Positions 26,459 to 35,679 of a DNA stretch of 64,000 bases are shown piece after piece. The notes beneath the pieces were generated by a model. It was not told the origin of the DNA, searched no databases, and saw only the letters and a list, made by a program, of their open reading frames with translations. Position 1 is the first letter of the stretch; each line of letters opens with the position of its first letter. Position numbers and translations under genes: made by a program. Source of the stretch: Paenibacillus dendritiformis (lineage in GTDB: Bacteria > Bacillota > Bacilli > Paenibacillales > Paenibacillaceae); NCBI RefSeq assembly GCF_945605565.1, contig NZ_OX216966.1, positions 1,609,501 through 1,673,500 of the forward strand. The letters run 5' to 3'.

Positions 26459-28816
26459 ATGCCGAATGCAGCAACCCACAACAACTATGAGATCAGCATG
26501 GAAAATATTCGGTCGATGCCGCCAACGAGTTATTTTGGAACGAAGATCCTGTTTGTGATCAGCGGGAGCCTGACCGTGAATTGTACAGCTCGTGATTATA
26601 AGCTGCAGGCTCATGATATCTTGATCCTGAACCGCAATGTCAGGCATGAGATGTCAAGCCAGGAGGACAATATCGTCATCGTGCTGAGCCTGACGGCACA
26701 GTTCTTTGCCCAGCATGATAAATCGTACTTCTCCTATCACTTCGACTGCTTCTCGCGGGAGATGGACCGCGGGCGCGAGCAGATGGTCGCCCTTCTGCGG
26801 CGTTATCTTGCCGAGATCATGATTGCCTACTCGCGAACAGGCGAGCTTCCGAACCTGGAACTGCAGAGCAGCTTATTCCAAACGATGCTGCTGCTGACTC
26901 GTTTCTTTAAGACCGAGGCTCCCATGCGGGAAGGGAGTTCTCACGACGACGAACGGATTATGCGCATCATTCAGGAGATTGAGCAGCGCTACGACGAGCC
27001 GATTACCTTACATGAGATCGCTCAGAAGGAGTATCTATCCGTTTCTTACCTCTCTCGATATTTCAAGAAAATGACAGGCTTTGGATTCGTCCAGTACGTC
27101 AATCTGGTACGGCTGAAGCATAGTCTGGATGATCTGCTTCATTCCACAGATTCGTTATCTCATATCGCGTTAAAGCACGGATTTGCAAGCTCGAAAAACT
27201 TCAATGCCGTATTTAAATCGGCCTACGGGATGTCCCCGGCCAAATACCGGAAGGAGCATTTGGAGCGGCAGGACGATGCACAGCCAGCGGCTAACCATGC
27301 TTCCGAGCCCAGAACGGTGCTGCAATCCCCGGATATTCTGGCGAAGCTTGCTCAGTACATTGAGACAGGGGAGCAGATCTCGGATATTAGTGAGGCTGTA
27401 TTTGAGAAAAGGCAGATCGAGCTTGACCCAACCCGGCAGGAGGAAGTGGCGGCTTCCACGCATGTTCTCTTCATCGGACAGCTTAAGGAACTCCTCAATG
27501 AGAATGTCAAAGAGCAGCTTCTCATGGCCAAGAAGGAGCTCCGTATCCGTTATATCGGAATTCGCAACCTGATCTTTGGCAAGACGCTGCTTCCCGAAGT
27601 GGAGACGGATGAACTGGTGGCGACCTCTACGCCGTTCATGAATTCCGATCTGGCTCTCCAGTTCCTGCAAGATCATCATCTCCATCTCCTGATCCGCATC
27701 GAATACCAGGAGATTTCCTCCGACGAGAACAAGTATTTCGAGCTGCTGGACAAGTTTATCCGTCACTCGATTCACATTTTTGGACGGGATACGGTAGCGA
27801 AGTGGCGCTTCCTGTATTATGAGCCTCATGTCACGATTGCCTCCCCGGAAGAGCTTCGGCGGATATATCTTCGCCTTCAGTCTTTAGTGAAGAGCAGGGA
27901 AGAGCGAGTGCAGGTGGGGACCTATCTTCCTTTTTCCGAACGAACAGGGACAACGACTGCACCGCATGAATGGCAAGTAAGCCACGGCGGCGTGATTGAC
28001 TTCCTTGCCTACGAAGCGAATCCGAACGAAGTCGTTGATTTCGATAAATCGGCTGATGATGATTTCACCGAAACGCAGGACTATATCCTCTCCGTTACGA
28101 CCAAACTGAAAGCTTTTTTAAGGAAGTATCGTATGGAAAAACCGCTGTTTCTCATGTCTTGGAATACGTTGACCGGGAATACGAGATATACAAACGGAAC
28201 GTTTTTCCGCGGTGCCTTAGTGATGAGGGCGGTGCTGGATCTAAGCCGTGAGGTTAACGCGATCGGCTTCTGGATCAATACGGAGCAGCATGAGGAGGAG
28301 CGCAGTGCTCGCAATATAAGCATTGACGGGCTGGAGCTGTTTCACTTTTTCAATGGAAAGAGACCTGCTTATTACGCGGTCATGTTCAAGGAACGTTTGC
28401 GGGGGCGAATAGTCGCACAAGGGAAAGATTATGTAATGACGGAGCATGCAGATGGATACCAGCTTGCTCTATTGAACTGCAATAACTTCAATCCACGCTT
28501 CTCGGTGGAAGAGCTGTTTCTGAGACAGCGGAAGAAGGAGATGCATATTCGCCTGCTTGGCATGAAGCCAGGCGCGTATCAGATTCGCAAATTCCAATTC
28601 GACCGCGATCATGGGGCCTTGTATTCGGAGTGGGGGAAGCTCAACAGCAAGCATGGCGTCGATCAGGAGATTATGAATTATGTCATTCACCGATCTATCC
28701 CTTCCTTGAAAGTCATTGACGAGCAGGTCAGCGAGGATTGGTCCTTTTATGTGTACTTGGACATGAACGCGATTCACTTTTATGAGTTCCGCAGAACGTT
28801 CGATGCTATGCTATAA
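26459..28816 (+). CDS. AraC-family regulator fused to a GH39-like domain
   Basis: A 785-residue protein. An N-terminal cupin-like sensor (about 1-110) and a linker are followed by an AraC double HTH (about 165-265; 'ITLHEIAQKEYLSVSYLSRYF', 'HIALKHGFASSKNFNAVFKSAYGMSPAKYR'). A long C-terminal half resembles a GH39 beta-xylosidase-type barrel and beta-sandwich ('KWRFLYYEPH', 'FLAYEANPNE', 'MSWNTL', 'FFRGALVMRAVLDLS'). The glycosidase acid/base 'NEP' motif appears as 'YEPH', so the barrel may bind sugar or another ligand rather than cleave it. It sits 200 bases upstream of the amidohydrolase operon and is its likely regulator. ATG 26459 follows AAGGAGG. Confidence 0.88.
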   Translation: MPNAATHNNYEISMENIRSMPPTSYFGTKILFVISGSLTVNCTARDYKLQAHDILILNRNVRHEMSSQEDNIVIVLSLTAQFFAQHDKSYFSYHFDCFSREMDRGREQMVALLRRYLAEIMIAYSRTGELPNLELQSSLFQTMLLLTRFFKTEAPMREGSSHDDERIMRIIQEIEQRYDEPITLHEIAQKEYLSVSYLSRYFKKMTGFGFVQYVNLVRLKHSLDDLLHSTDSLSHIALKHGFASSKNFNAVFKSAYGMSPAKYRKEHLERQDDAQPAANHASEPRTVLQSPDILAKLAQYIETGEQISDISEAVFEKRQIELDPTRQEEVAASTHVLFIGQLKELLNENVKEQLLMAKKELRIRYIGIRNLIFGKTLLPEVETDELVATSTPFMNSDLALQFLQDHHLHLLIRIEYQEISSDENKYFELLDKFIRHSIHIFGRDTVAKWRFLYYEPHVTIASPEELRRIYLRLQSLVKSREERVQVGTYLPFSERTGTTTAPHEWQVSHGGVIDFLAYEANPNEVVDFDKSADDDFTETQDYILSVTTKLKAFLRKYRMEKPLFLMSWNTLTGNTRYTNGTFFRGALVMRAVLDLSREVNAIGFWINTEQHEEERSARNISIDGLELFHFFNGKRPAYYAVMFKERLRGRIVAQGKDYVMTEHADGYQLALLNCNNFNPRFSVEELFLRQRKKEMHIRLLGMKPGAYQIRKFQFDRDHGALYSEWGKLNSKHGVDQEIMNYVIHRSIPSLKVIDEQVSEDWSFYVYLDMNAIHFYEFRRTFDAML

Positions 28817-29017
28817 ATCACATTTGACGAAAGTGGGTAAAAATGACCCCTTCGTTTTGTCCAGACAGCAAGGTCAAACAAGAAGACGGCAAAAATAGAG
28901 GACATGGGAGTGCAAAAATGGGGCCGATTGCAACCGCTTTCTTTCCTATAATAAAGGCGTAGAACAAGTTTCTACACTGGCCGGTGATAAGCATCATGTT
29001 ATAGGAGGGAAGAGGTC

Positions 29018-30229
29018 ATGAAGACGGAACTATTTAGACGACTGGATGAGAAAAAAGAACGCATCATTGAGATCAGACGGTATCTGCATGCGCATCCGGA
29101 GCTTTCCTTCCAGGAGGAGAACACCGCGAAGTATATCGCTGAATTCTATACAGATAAGCCCTGTGACGTTCGCGAGCATGTCGGCGGCCACGGGGTGGTT
29201 GTCACAATTGATAGCGGCAAGCCGGGCAAGACCTTGGCGATCCGCGCGGATTTCGACGCGCTGCCGATCACGGAGCAGACGGGACTTCCCTTTGCCTCGA
29301 AGAATCCGGGCGTCATGCACGCTTGCGGACATGATGGGCATACGGCTTACATGCTTGTCCTTGCCGAGACGTTGATGGAGATGAAGGATCAGTTAGCGGG
29401 CAAGGTCGTTATTTTGCATCAACCCGCGGAAGAAACGCCGCCCGGCGGAGCGATTCATATGATTCAGGACGGCTGCCTGGGTGGGGTGGACCATGTGCTC
29501 GGCATCCACGTCATGTCTACCATGGAGACGGGAGGAATCTTCTACCGGGAAGGACCGATCCAGACGGGACGCGCCTACTTCAAGGTGAAGATTCAAGGGA
29601 AAGGCGGTCATGGCTCCTCGCCGCATATGGCCAATGACGCCATTGTTGCCGCAAGCGAATTCGTATGCGCCGTGCAAACGATCGTGAGCCGCCGCTTGAA
29701 TCCATTTGATGTCGGCTCCATTACGATTGGCTCCTTTGACGGAAAAGGAAGCTTCAATGTCATTAAAGACTCGGTCGAGCTTGAAGGCGATGTCCGGGCG
29801 ATGACGGAAGAGACCCGCAGCTTGATTGAAAAGGAAATTCGCCGCATCTTATCCGGGCTTCAAGAAATGTTCGGGATCACGTATGAGCTTGAGTACAACA
29901 ATGACTATCCTGTTCTTATCAATGATCCGGCATTCACGGAATTCGTGGTGAAGTCGCTGACTCAGAGCGACATTCCTGAGGTCACCTCGATCGAACGCTG
30001 TGAACCGCAGCCGCCTTCAGAGGATTTCGCTTATTACGCGCAGCAGCGTCCAAGCGTATTTTTCTATATAGGCGCGATGCCTGACAATGGAGAGTATTAC
30101 CCTCATCATCACCCTAGATTCGATATCAATGAAGACTGCTTGCAGATTGCTGCTAAAGTCATGGGTGCACTCGTTATAGACTACATGAAAGAGGGCGAAA
30201 GAGATGAAGACACCAACAGTTCCGTATAA
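29018..30229 (+). CDS. M20 family amidohydrolase (N-acyl amino acid / IAA-amino acid hydrolase type)
   Basis: A 403-residue metallo-amidohydrolase. Metal ligands are in 'HACGHDGHTA' (Cys, His), 'HQPAEETPPGG' (Glu, Glu), 'GIHVM' (His) and the C-terminal 'HHPRFDINED' (His). The middle dimerisation domain begins near 'GRAYFKVKIQGKGGHGSSPH'. The family removes acyl groups from N-acyl amino acids or related amides in the cytoplasm. AGGAGGGAAGAGG precedes ATG 29018. It overlaps the transporter gene by 26 bases, and a close paralogue follows that gene. Import plus hydrolysis of one class of N-acyl compounds is the likely job of the operon. Confidence 0.92.
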   Translation: MKTELFRRLDEKKERIIEIRRYLHAHPELSFQEENTAKYIAEFYTDKPCDVREHVGGHGVVVTIDSGKPGKTLAIRADFDALPITEQTGLPFASKNPGVMHACGHDGHTAYMLVLAETLMEMKDQLAGKVVILHQPAEETPPGGAIHMIQDGCLGGVDHVLGIHVMSTMETGGIFYREGPIQTGRAYFKVKIQGKGGHGSSPHMANDAIVAASEFVCAVQTIVSRRLNPFDVGSITIGSFDGKGSFNVIKDSVELEGDVRAMTEETRSLIEKEIRRILSGLQEMFGITYELEYNNDYPVLINDPAFTEFVVKSLTQSDIPEVTSIERCEPQPPSEDFAYYAQQRPSVFFYIGAMPDNGEYYPHHHPRFDINEDCLQIAAKVMGALVIDYMKEGERDEDTNSSV

Positions 30230-31625
30230 AGGCACCGATAAGCTTATCATAGGGATCGTGTTCGGGGTTATCACTTTCTGGCTCTTCGCGCAATCCATGG
30301 TTAACATCGTTCCTGACGTCCAGGCTGATCTCGGAATATCTCTTGATACGCTGAATATAGCCATCAGCTTGACGGCGTTATTCTCGGGGATTTTTATCGT
30401 CGTTGCCGGTGGCCTGGCGGACAAGTTCGGACGAATGAAGCTGACGTACATTGGGCTCATTCTTAGTATTATAGGTTCCTTGTTGCTCATTCTCGCGCAT
30501 GGTTCCGGAATGCTGATCGCAGGCCGGGTGATCCAAGGTCTGTCTGCAGCCTGTATCATGCCGGCTACGCTGGCTCTGATGAAGACGTACTTCGAGGGAG
30601 CCGAGAGACAACGGGCGCTAAGCTTCTGGTCCATCGGATCTTGGGGCGGCTCCGGGGTATGCTCCTTCGCCGGCGGCGCCATCGCAACGTACATGGGCTG
30701 GCGCTGGATCTTTGTCTTCTCGATCGTGTTCGCTGTGCTCGCGATGCTGCTCATCAAGGGTACGCCGGAGAGCAAGAGTCAGGTCGAACCATCGGACAGC
30801 AAGGCTCGCTTCGATTTCGGCGGCCTGGTTGCGTTCGTGATTACGCTGGTTACCCTGAACCTGATCATTACGCGGGGCTCCTCCTTCGGCTGGACAAGCG
30901 CGATTACATTGTCTCTTGCTGCCGTGTTCCTTGTGTCGATGTTCATTTTCTTCAAAATTGAGCTCCGCCATGCGAATGGATTCATTGACTTTACTCTGTT
31001 CAAAAATAAAGCCTATACCGGGGCAACCGTGTCGAACTTCTTATTGAATGCCGCAGCAGGCACCTTGGTTGTCGCGAATACGTACGTTCAGATCGGGCGC
31101 GGATTTACCGCCTTCGAATCCGGGCTATTGTCCCTTGGCTACTTGGTGTGCGTTCTCGTCATGATTCGTGTCGGCGAGAAGCTGCTGCAGAAGCATGGCT
31201 CCCGTAAGCCAATGATTACGGGCTCACTCATTACGGCGATTGGGATTGCCTTGATGTCATTCACCTTTGTCCCCGGCTTTCTCTATACGCTGCTCGTCTT
31301 TGTCGGCTTCATGCTCTTCGGTATCGGACTTGGCATGTATGCGACGCCATCGACGGATACGGCGGTCTCCAATGCGCCGGAGAGCAAGGTCGGTATTGCG
31401 TCCGGGATCTATAAAATGGCGAGCTCGCTCGGCGGTTCGTTCGGTGTCGCCATCTCCGCAAGCGTGTACGGGGTTATCGCTGCTGCCGGAAGTATAGAGC
31501 TGGCCGCCATGATCGGGCTGTTGACGAACGTTGCATTCTGTGTGGTATCCTTACTGTCGGTTATTATCACGGCACCAAAGGGCAGCAAAAAAGAGAATGC
31601 AGCTCTCGCTCCGGCTGCAAAATAA
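30204..31625 (+). CDS. MFS transporter, DHA2 (EmrB/QacA)-like
   Basis: A 473-residue carrier with about 14 membrane segments. Motif A is 'GGLADKFGRMKL', the antiporter motif region is 'RVIQGLSAACIMPATLALM', and 'GSWGGSGVCSFAGGAIATYMGWRWIF' is the typical helix 5-6 region of drug:H+ antiporters. It begins inside the preceding M20 gene and is followed by a second M20 gene, so it belongs to the operon. Although the subfamily usually exports drugs, the setting between two hydrolases suggests transport of their substrate or product. Confidence 0.88.
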   Translation: MKTPTVPYKGTDKLIIGIVFGVITFWLFAQSMVNIVPDVQADLGISLDTLNIAISLTALFSGIFIVVAGGLADKFGRMKLTYIGLILSIIGSLLLILAHGSGMLIAGRVIQGLSAACIMPATLALMKTYFEGAERQRALSFWSIGSWGGSGVCSFAGGAIATYMGWRWIFVFSIVFAVLAMLLIKGTPESKSQVEPSDSKARFDFGGLVAFVITLVTLNLIITRGSSFGWTSAITLSLAAVFLVSMFIFFKIELRHANGFIDFTLFKNKAYTGATVSNFLLNAAAGTLVVANTYVQIGRGFTAFESGLLSLGYLVCVLVMIRVGEKLLQKHGSRKPMITGSLITAIGIALMSFTFVPGFLYTLLVFVGFMLFGIGLGMYATPSTDTAVSNAPESKVGIASGIYKMASSLGGSFGVAISASVYGVIAAAGSIELAAMIGLLTNVAFCVVSLLSVIITAPKGSKKENAALAPAAK

Positions 31626-31704
31626 GAATACCGATTAGAGAGCTTGGAAGCTTGGAGGTTTGGGATTAGATTCAAGTTATACAGATTCACAGGAGGATAT
31701 GAAC

Positions 31705-32892
31705 ATGCGTGAACCATTATTAGCGATGCTCGATGCACGTAAGGATGAGATCATTGCGATTCGCAGACATCTGCATGCCCATCCGGAGCTATCTTTCCAA
31801 GAGGAACAAACCGCGAAGTATATTCGCGACTTCTATCAAGGCAAAGACGTGAAGCTGGATACGGAAGCCGGAAACGGGCATGGCATTATCGTCACGATTC
31901 AAGGCGGCAAGCCGGGCAAGACGATAGCGCTGCGGGCTGATTTTGATGCACTTCCCATTCAGGAGGAGACGGGTCTTCCCTTTGCTTCTGAAAATCCCGG
32001 CGTCATGCACGCTTGCGGCCACGACGGGCATACCGCTTACTTGCTCGTGCTGGCGGACTGCCTGATTCAGCTCAAGGATGAGCTTCCCGGCACGATTAAG
32101 ATCATTCACCAGCATGCGGAGGAAACGCCTCCCGGGGGTGCGAAGAGCATCGTGGAGTCCGGCCTTCTTGATGACGTGGATCAGATCTTCGGCGTTCACG
32201 TTTTCCCTACGGGGGATGTTGGTGAAGTCATGTATCGCAGCGGATACGCGATGGCAGGCCGCAGCTACTTCAAGCTCGGCATTCAAGGGAAAGGCGGCCA
32301 CGGCTCCTCGCCACATATGGCCAATGACGCGATCGTGGCTGCCGCGCACTTCGTCACGACGGTGCAGACGATCATTAGCCGGCGCCTGAATCCATTCGAT
32401 ACCGGCGTCGTGACGATCGGATCCTTCGACGGCAAAGGCAGCTTTAACGTCATCAAGGACTATGTCGAGCTGGAAGGCGATGTGCGTTACATGACGACAG
32501 AGACCCAGGCGCTAATCGATAAAGAGATGCATCGCATCGTCAGAGGGATTGAAGAAACGTTCGGCGTACAAGCGACCTTAACCTATACGGCCGATTATCC
32601 GCCGCTCTACAATCATCCCGAGGTGACCGCGAACGTCGTTCGTTATCTGGAGCAGGGAGTCGGCGATTATTTGACAGCTATCCATGAAGGCGATATGCTA
32701 TCCGGGTCTGAGGACTTTGCGTACTATTTGGAAAAAATCCCGGGCTGCTTCTTCTACATTGGCTGCAAGCCGAAGAACGCAGAAGAGGTCTACTTCAATC
32801 ACCATCCGAAGTTCGATATCGACGAAGATGGGCTGCTCGTGGCCGCGAAGTCGGTTGCCGAAGTGGTGTGCGGGTATTATGGGTTGAAGTGA
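31705..32892 (+). CDS. M20 family amidohydrolase, second copy
   Basis: About 395 residues, a close paralogue of the enzyme at 29018 with all metal ligands kept ('HACGHDGHTAY', 'HQHAEETPPGGA', 'GVHVFP', 'HHPKFDIDED'). AGGAGG (31691-31696) is 8 bases before ATG 31705; ATG 31699 is the close alternative. The gap to the MFS gene is short, so the three form one operon. The N-acyl specificity may differ between copies. Its last ~155 codons and downstream hairpin are found again at 34950-35562 as a degenerate second copy. Confidence 0.92.
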   Translation: MREPLLAMLDARKDEIIAIRRHLHAHPELSFQEEQTAKYIRDFYQGKDVKLDTEAGNGHGIIVTIQGGKPGKTIALRADFDALPIQEETGLPFASENPGVMHACGHDGHTAYLLVLADCLIQLKDELPGTIKIIHQHAEETPPGGAKSIVESGLLDDVDQIFGVHVFPTGDVGEVMYRSGYAMAGRSYFKLGIQGKGGHGSSPHMANDAIVAAAHFVTTVQTIISRRLNPFDTGVVTIGSFDGKGSFNVIKDYVELEGDVRYMTTETQALIDKEMHRIVRGIEETFGVQATLTYTADYPPLYNHPEVTANVVRYLEQGVGDYLTAIHEGDMLSGSEDFAYYLEKIPGCFFYIGCKPKNAEEVYFNHHPKFDIDEDGLLVAAKSVAEVVCGYYGLK

Positions 32893-32999
32893 TGGGCGCA
32901 GTTGATGGATGGAAGGTTATAGGCAGCATTTGAGAGTGGATTAGGGTTCTGAACATTGAAAGTAAGCTGAGTTTTGTAAAAATCGAATAGCGTTGAAGG

Positions 33000-33074
33000 T
33001 ATCCCCTCGTGGTTGACATCTTGAGATTGTTGGTAATGATAATCTTGGGTGTTGAGCGGAGGGGATATTTGTGT
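33000..33074 (+). terminator. Long conserved hairpin after the amidohydrolase operon
   Basis: TATCCCCTC pairs GAGGGGATA at the base, with a second inner stem (GACATC..GAGATT with AATCTT..GGTGTT), followed by TTTGTG. The same structure occurs at 35486-35563 with changes that keep the pairing. Probably an operon terminator. The remainder of 32893-33272 shows nothing else. Confidence 0.6.
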
Positions 33075-33272
33075 AATTAAAACGCATCCTTTATATTTGG
33101 CGTCAAAGTAACGCTTAGAAATGTCCATGACAGCCAAGTCTTTGAAGATGTTCTACTTGTACTGAATGGATGAGTGCTTTGCCACAATTTTTAACAAAAA
33201 ATGTTGCGGACTGTTGCTAGATCTTCACCTTGGATCTTCTATATATTTAAATGTATATGGAGATGAAAAAAT

Positions 33273-33713
33273 ATGATTGGTATGAATATTTGTGTTTTGC
33301 GTAAAAAGCATAAAATGAGTCAGGAACAATTATTTGAGAAGGTAAACGTATCACGACAGACCGTAGCCAAGTGGGAAAACGGGGATGCCTTGCCCGATAT
33401 TTTTAAATGCAAGCTACTCGCTGATATTTTTCAAGTAACCCTGGATCAATTATCCCGTAATATGAGTGAAGAAGAGGCGAATCGGCTCGGTCCCAAGGGG
33501 AAGCAGTTCTTTGGTGTTGTGAAGGTAGGAGAGCGGGGACAGATTGTGATTCCCAAACAGGCACGCGAAATGTATCAGATTCAAGCGGGTGATAAGCTGA
33601 TTGTCTTGGGAGAAGATGCGACAAAAGGAATTGCTCTCTTAAAAAGTAATGAATTCATGGAATTTGTGGAGATAATTCAAAAAGCTGAGCGGGAGGTAGA
33701 TGACTCAGAATGA
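33273..33713 (+). CDS. XRE helix-turn-helix regulator fused to an AbrB/SpoVT domain
   Basis: 146 residues in two parts. The first is an XRE HTH (about 1-65; 'LRKKHKMSQEQLFEKVNVSRQTVAKWENG'). The second is an AbrB-like swapped-hairpin DNA-binding domain (about 78-125; 'VKVGERGQIVIPKQAREMYQIQAGDKLIVLG'). Two DNA-binding folds in one chain suggest a transition-state-like regulator. Its stop overlaps the ATG of the glycosyltransferase gene (ATGA at 33710), so the two are coupled and it likely controls that gene. Confidence 0.88.
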   Translation: MIGMNICVLRKKHKMSQEQLFEKVNVSRQTVAKWENGDALPDIFKCKLLADIFQVTLDQLSRNMSEEEANRLGPKGKQFFGVVKVGERGQIVIPKQAREMYQIQAGDKLIVLGEDATKGIALLKSNEFMEFVEIIQKAEREVDDSE

Positions 33714-34891
33714 GCAAAATTGTATTTTTTTCGATACCCGCACATGGTCATACCAATCCGACCATTCCGGTGGTAACCGAGTTAGTCAATAGAGGACATC
33801 AAGTTTGGTATTATTCCTTTCTAGAATTTCAGGGGAAAATAGAAGGTGCTGGCGCTGCATTTATTGCTTGTGATGAATTCTTGCCCCAGCTATCACATAA
33901 AGAATTGAATCGTAAGGTTGGCAAAGATTTTGCAGCATTGATTGAAATGGTTGCCGATACGACCATTGCTTTGGATGAAAAGGTTTGTAAGGAATTAAGG
34001 GAAATTCAGCCGGATTGTATTGTATCCGACTCTTTATGTTTTTGGGGAAAATTATTTGCAAAAAAACTAGGAATTCCATATATTTGTTCGACTACTACCT
34101 TTGCTTTTAATCAGTATACAGCGAAACTGATGAAGCGGGGTTTCATAGAATTATGGAGAATGATCGTGGGTTTGCCCCGAATAAACAAAAAAATTCAGTT
34201 GTTAAAGGATCATGGGTATGAAGTAGAGAATTTTGTCTCGATTATTCAAAATAATAATGAAACGGACACCATTGTTTATACTGCGAAAGAATTCCAGCCG
34301 ATGGCGGGTACCTTTTCTGAGCGATATGCTTTTGTCGGACCATCCATCAGGCAGTCTCCGCCGGTACAGAATAATAAAAAAGATAGAAAAATAATCTACG
34401 TTTCCCTTGGGACTATACTTAATCAAAATCAAGATTTTTACCAAAACCTTATCCAGGCATTTGCAGATACGGACTATGATGTTGTGATGTCAGTCGGTGA
34501 AAAAACTGAGATTTCTTCTCTTGGCAGCATACCAGGAAATTTCACTGTGAAAAACTTCGTGGATCAGATATCGGTATTACAGACAGCAGATGTATTTATT
34601 ACCCATTGCGGCATGAATAGTGCGAATGAAAGCCTGTATTTTGGAGTTCCAATGGTTTTATTTCCGCAACATAGCGAACAAAGAGTAGTGGCTGATCGGG
34701 TTGCTGAACTGGGTGCAGGATTAAAATTGAAAGGAAAGAAGCCCAAATATTTGGCAGCAGCGGTATCTGAGGTATTGGCGAATCGGACATATCAGGAAAA
34801 TGCGCAGAAACTGTCAGAAACTTTTCAGAGTGCTGGCGGTGCAGTAGAAGCAGCCAATATGATTTTAAGTAAAATTAGAGAGAGATCTTAA
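33710..34891 (+). CDS. UDP-glycosyltransferase (macrolide/YjiC-type, GT1)
   Basis: A 393-residue GT-B enzyme. The N-terminal acceptor domain opens with 'FFSIPAHGHTNPTIPVVTELVNRGH', where the His is the catalytic base position. The C-terminal donor domain has 'KIIYVSLGTI' and the nucleotide-sugar motif around 'FITHCGMNSANESLYFGVPMVLFPQHSEQ'. It resembles the MGT/YjiC group that glycosylates macrolides, flavonoids or other small hydrophobic acceptors, often for detoxification. With the XRE-AbrB gene it forms a two-gene cassette lying between the intact M20 gene and its partial copy. Confidence 0.9.
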   Translation: MSKIVFFSIPAHGHTNPTIPVVTELVNRGHQVWYYSFLEFQGKIEGAGAAFIACDEFLPQLSHKELNRKVGKDFAALIEMVADTTIALDEKVCKELREIQPDCIVSDSLCFWGKLFAKKLGIPYICSTTTFAFNQYTAKLMKRGFIELWRMIVGLPRINKKIQLLKDHGYEVENFVSIIQNNNETDTIVYTAKEFQPMAGTFSERYAFVGPSIRQSPPVQNNKKDRKIIYVSLGTILNQNQDFYQNLIQAFADTDYDVVMSVGEKTEISSLGSIPGNFTVKNFVDQISVLQTADVFITHCGMNSANESLYFGVPMVLFPQHSEQRVVADRVAELGAGLKLKGKKPKYLAAAVSEVLANRTYQENAQKLSETFQSAGGAVEAANMILSKIRERS

Positions 34892-34901
34892 TGGTAAATG
34901 T

Positions 34902-34950
34902 TTTTTGTTCGGTTTTACAACGTCCTATACATTGATACAAAGCTTACATT
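34902..34950 (+). repeat. 49-base direct repeat, left copy
   Basis: Begins TTTTTGTTCGGTTTTACAAC and runs through CATTGATACAAA to TTACATT. It is nearly identical to 44702-44750 in the same orientation (one difference at CGTCC/CGTCT and a few near the end). The two copies enclose the defence genes. This copy abuts the truncated M20 fragment. Confidence 0.85.
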
Positions 34951-35407
34951 CGACGGCAAAGGAAGCTTTAATGTCATCAAGGACTATTTCGAGCTTGAAG
35001 GTGACGTGCCTTACATGACGACCGAGACCCAAGCTTTGATCGATAAAGAAATTCATCGTATCGTAAGAGGGATTGAAGAGACATTCAGCTTACAAGCGAC
35101 CTTAACCTATGCGGCCGATTATCCGCCGTTCTACAAACATCCGGAAGTGACCGCGAACGTCGTTCGGTATCTGGAGCAGGGAGTCGGCGATTATTTGACA
35201 GCTATCCATGAAGGCGATATGCTAGCCGGGTCTGAGGACTTTGCGTACTATTTGGAAAAAATCTCTGGCTGCTTCTTCTACATTGGCTGTAAGTCGAAGA
35301 ACGCGCAAGAGGTCTACTTCAATCACCATCCGAAGTTCGATATCGAAGAGGACGGGCTCGTGGCCGCGAAGTCGGTGGCGGAAGTGGTGTGCGGGTATTA
35401 TGGGTGA
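34950..35407 (+). pseudogene. Truncated second copy of the M20 amidohydrolase 3' end
   Basis: The reading matches codons of the intact gene from 'FDGKGSFNVIKDY' to the C-terminal 'VVCGYYG' with scattered substitutions ('YVELEGDVRY' became 'YFELEGDVPY'). The N-terminal catalytic half, with the Cys/His/Glu metal ligands, is absent. A frame from 34898 runs into it but adds unrelated residues and has no ribosome site. A non-functional duplication product. The downstream hairpin is duplicated with it. Confidence 0.85.
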
Positions 35408-35485
35408 AGTAATGGGTATAGCTTTGGTAAGAAGGTCATAAGAATACTTGAGAATGGAATAGGGTTAAAATAGAATAGCTTTGAA

Positions 35486-35563
35486 GGTATCCCCTTGTGG
35501 TTAGCATCGTGAGATTGTTGGTAATGATGATCTCGGATGTTGAGCGGAGGGGATATTTGTTTT
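35486..35563 (+). repeat. Second copy of the long conserved hairpin
   Basis: Same architecture as 33000-33074: TATCCCC base stem, inner GCATC/GATGTT and GAGAT/ATCTC stems, and the loop TTGTTGGTAATGAT. A G-U pair in one copy becomes a Watson-Crick pair in the other. It ends in GGATATTTGTTTTG, so it may still stop transcription ahead of hamA. Confidence 0.6.
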
Positions 35564-35627
35564 GTAGTAGTTGGCTGAATGGGTAATTGCCGAATGGGTT
35601 CTGTATTGGGAAAATTAAGGAGGAAAA

Positions 35628-35642
35628 ATGCGAACTATGTAG
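35628..35642 (+). other. Four-codon mini-ORF with a strong ribosome site upstream of hamA
   Basis: AAGGAGG (35617-35623) is followed at proper distance by ATG CGA ACT ATG TAG. The hamA start is 38 bases further on. It may be a leader peptide that tunes translation or merely the stump of a deleted gene. Confidence 0.25.
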
Positions 35643-35679
35643 AATAGGGATAACATACTAGGAAAAGAAGGTACAAAAT

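Noticed and set aside
34898..34949. Start of a 169-codon gene containing the M20 fragment
   Set aside because: The first residues come from the 49-base repeat, there is no ribosome site, and the catalytic half of the enzyme is missing.
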